Shown here piece after piece: positions 4,636 through 5,633 of a stretch of DNA of 5,633 bases. This DNA comes from JAUSPI01 sp964454305 (GTDB lineage Bacteria; Desulfobacterota; Syntrophia; Syntrophales; JADFWA01), in NCBI GenBank assembly GCA_964454305.1, contig CAYVXX010000107.1:1-5633 (forward strand). The letters run 5' to 3'. The translations under genes were made by a program, and so were the position numbers. Below the pieces are notes generated by a model. It did no database searches, was not told the origin of the DNA, and worked only from the letters and a program-made list of their open reading frames with translations. The number at the start of each line of letters is the position of its first letter. Position 1 is the first letter of the stretch.

Positions 4636-5385
4636 TCATTTTTTCGACATGGCAATCAGGCTCTTAACCGACGTAACCAGTTTCGAGAGCTCATCTTTCG
4701 TTTCAACTTTCACATCAAAGGACTTTCCAGTATCAATGTATTTCTCGATGCCGCGGGTGACGCTGATGATGGGGGTAACAACGAAAAGATTGATGACGAA
4801 ACTGAAGAGCACCGCAAAAATAAAAGCGGAAACAATGGCTATAACACCCGGCATGGTTGCCCGGTGAGCCCTCCCTTCCAGATTAGAAGCCGTTTTGTAC
4901 ATGGCCTGATCGTTAAGATCCCTGAGATCTTTGACGGTTCGTTTTACTTCCAGGAACGACGAATGAACATCTTGAAAATACCAGTTCAGATCGCCTTCCT
5001 GTGCCGTGCCGACGATGGATCTTGCCCAGAGTTCTTTGTATTGGTCATACGCTTTTGAAACAGCTTCAACGTATCCCTGTTCACCTGGAATCGTCACGTT
5101 ACTTCGGGCTGTTTCATACGCTTTATGAAATGAATCATCGGCAGCCTGGAGAATCGCCCGTCCCTCCTCACGTTTGCCCAACAACAGAAGCAGGATCCCG
5201 CTGTCCTCTCTTTCGAGGGCCTCGGTCATCGATTTTGCCGCATCGATACTCTTGTAATTTTCATGGAGGAGTTTCTGAACGGACATGCCGATATTCCTCA
5301 ATTCGTAAATTGACCAAGAACCGGCCACCAGCAGCATGGCGGCAAGTATCAAAAACCCTGATAAAATTTTGGCACGAAGTCCCAT
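4636..5385 (-). CDS. Membrane sensor ending in a HAMP domain, no output domain
   Basis: This 249-residue protein has the input half of a chemoreceptor or sensor kinase. A first membrane segment (about 7-27) follows MGLRAK. A periplasmic helical region (about 28-177) includes NYKSIDAAKSMTEALERED (43-61), typical of the four-helix-bundle MCP/KinB-like sensors. A second membrane segment (about 178-203) leads into a HAMP domain (about 202-249) with its proline at P205 and the DEL motif at 231-233. It stops two to three helical turns later with no kinase, methyl-accepting, cyclase or PAS domain. The stop lies only 10 bases before trkH, so no lost domain can be hidden between them. The start is supported by GGGAG (5396-5392), 6 bases upstream. 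Co-transcription with trkH suggests a role in potassium or osmotic sensing, perhaps through contact with TrkH or with a separate signalling protein; that is inference. Confidence 0.82.
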   Translation of the reverse strand: MGLRAKILSGFLILAAMLLVAGSWSIYELRNIGMSVQKLLHENYKSIDAAKSMTEALEREDSGILLLLLGKREEGRAILQAADDSFHKAYETARSNVTIPGEQGYVEAVSKAYDQYKELWARSIVGTAQEGDLNWYFQDVHSSFLEVKRTVKDLRDLNDQAMYKTASNLEGRAHRATMPGVIAIVSAFIFAVLFSFVINLFVVTPIISVTRGIEKYIDTGKSFDVKVETKDELSKLVTSVKSLIAMSKK

Positions 5386-5422
5386 AGCATACTCCCTTTT
5401 TTATCGAGAAATTGTTGGACAG

Positions 5423-5451
5423 ATGATAACAGATAAAATGTTATTAAACAA
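5423..5451 (-). promoter_or_regulatory. Candidate sigma70 promoter for the sensor-trkH unit
   Basis: Read on the minus strand, TTGTTT (5451-5446) and TATCAT (5428-5423) are separated by exactly 17 bases. The -10 box matches TATAAT at five of six positions and the -35 box keeps the TTG. The start codon lies 38 bases downstream, giving a short leader. The DNA around it is AT-rich, so chance matches are possible. Confidence 0.4.
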
Positions 5452-5494
5452 TATTTGCTAAATTGGGAAGGCTGTTTTTAAGACAGTATTATAA

Positions 5495-5510
5495 TTGATT
5501 GAAAAATCAA
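5495..5510. repeat. TTGATT/AATCAA inverted repeat upstream of the sensor gene
   Basis: TTGATT (5495-5500) and AATCAA (5505-5510) are perfect reverse complements around GAAA, with weaker pairing of ATAA (5491-5494) and TTAT (5513-5516) outside. It sits about 45 bases upstream of the candidate -35 box, in a position suitable for an activator or a shared divergent operator. No known regulator is identified. Confidence 0.3.
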
Positions 5511-5633
5511 CATTATGAAATATTAAGGTATTCGCTTTATAGCATCACTGATGTTGAAGAAACAAAAATTGACGACAGCTTGCCAGTCGATTTAATCATA
5601 AATCAGAGAACTTCTCTACATGTATGGAGCGCA
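5499..5633 (+). CDS. Possible 5' edge of a divergent plus-strand gene
   Basis: This frame is open for 45 codons to the window edge, after a TGA at 5496. The stretch from about 5538 reads YSITDVEETKIDDSLPVDLI and then INQRTSLHVWSA, which has a protein-like mix of charged and hydrophobic residues. However, there is no ATG or GTG in the frame; the only candidate start is TTG at 5499, and it lacks a ribosome binding site. An ATG at 5515 lies in another frame and stops after three codons. In AT-rich DNA an open run this long can arise by chance. I do not recognise the product. Confidence 0.2.
   Translation, partial: MKNQHYEILRYSLYSITDVEETKIDDSLPVDLIINQRTSLHVWSA

Noticed and set aside
4626..4655. 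Upstream start for trkH at 4655
   Set aside because: It adds MPCRKNETGF, polar residues not expected before the first TrkH helix, and overlaps the sensor gene. The ATG at 4625 fits the family.
5001..5387. Plus-strand 128-codon frame opposite the sensor gene
   Set aside because: It is antisense to a protein with well-formed membrane and HAMP segments. Its own translation is rich in Arg, Pro and Cys with no domain.

Overview
The window is chromosomal-looking bacterial DNA carrying five recognisable protein genes, all on the minus strand, separated by three unusually structured intergenic stretches. I see no rRNA, tRNA, CRISPR array, transposase or phage gene. The style (KinB/MCP-like helical-bundle sensor, TrkH, glyoxylate-serine enzymes, intergenic AACTTTAGGCAC-type and CCCGC..CTTG..GCGGG-type palindromic repeats) suggests a Gram-negative anaerobe of the former Deltaproteobacteria (Desulfobacterota). 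That is an impression from gene style, not a demonstrated assignment.

Left half, read right to left: a ketopantoate-reductase-family protein (2427..1492) overlaps by 4 bases (ATGA) a D-2-hydroxyacid dehydrogenase of the glyoxylate/hydroxypyruvate reductase type (1495..506). After a 312-base gap comes the N-terminus of a class V alanine/serine-glyoxylate aminotransferase (193..1, cut by the window edge). Together the aminotransferase and the reductase could convert serine plus glyoxylate to glycine and D-glycerate. The role of the PanE-like protein is unclear because two of the catalytic-helix asparagines known from E. coli PanE are replaced.

The 312-base gap (194..505) holds a candidate leader hairpin or operator (232..257) and a large inverted repeat (293..430) built of CTAAAGT heptamers spaced about 10 bases apart. 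The region 2428..3185 (758 bases) has no convincing gene. Its left end, the leader of the PanE-like gene, carries two GC-rich palindromes that are near-copies in opposite orientation (REP/BIME-like). The rest is AT-rich with several perfect short palindromes, one matching TGTGA-N6-TCACA (CRP/FNR type), and a tandem CTAAGTTAG repeat.

Right half: a membrane sensor that ends straight after its HAMP domain (5385..4636) is followed 10 bases later by trkH (4625..3186), the pore subunit of a Trk potassium uptake system. No trkA is present in the window. A plausible sigma70-type promoter lies about 40 bases upstream of the sensor gene. The last 135 bases contain a weak open frame on the plus strand that may be the edge of a divergent gene.
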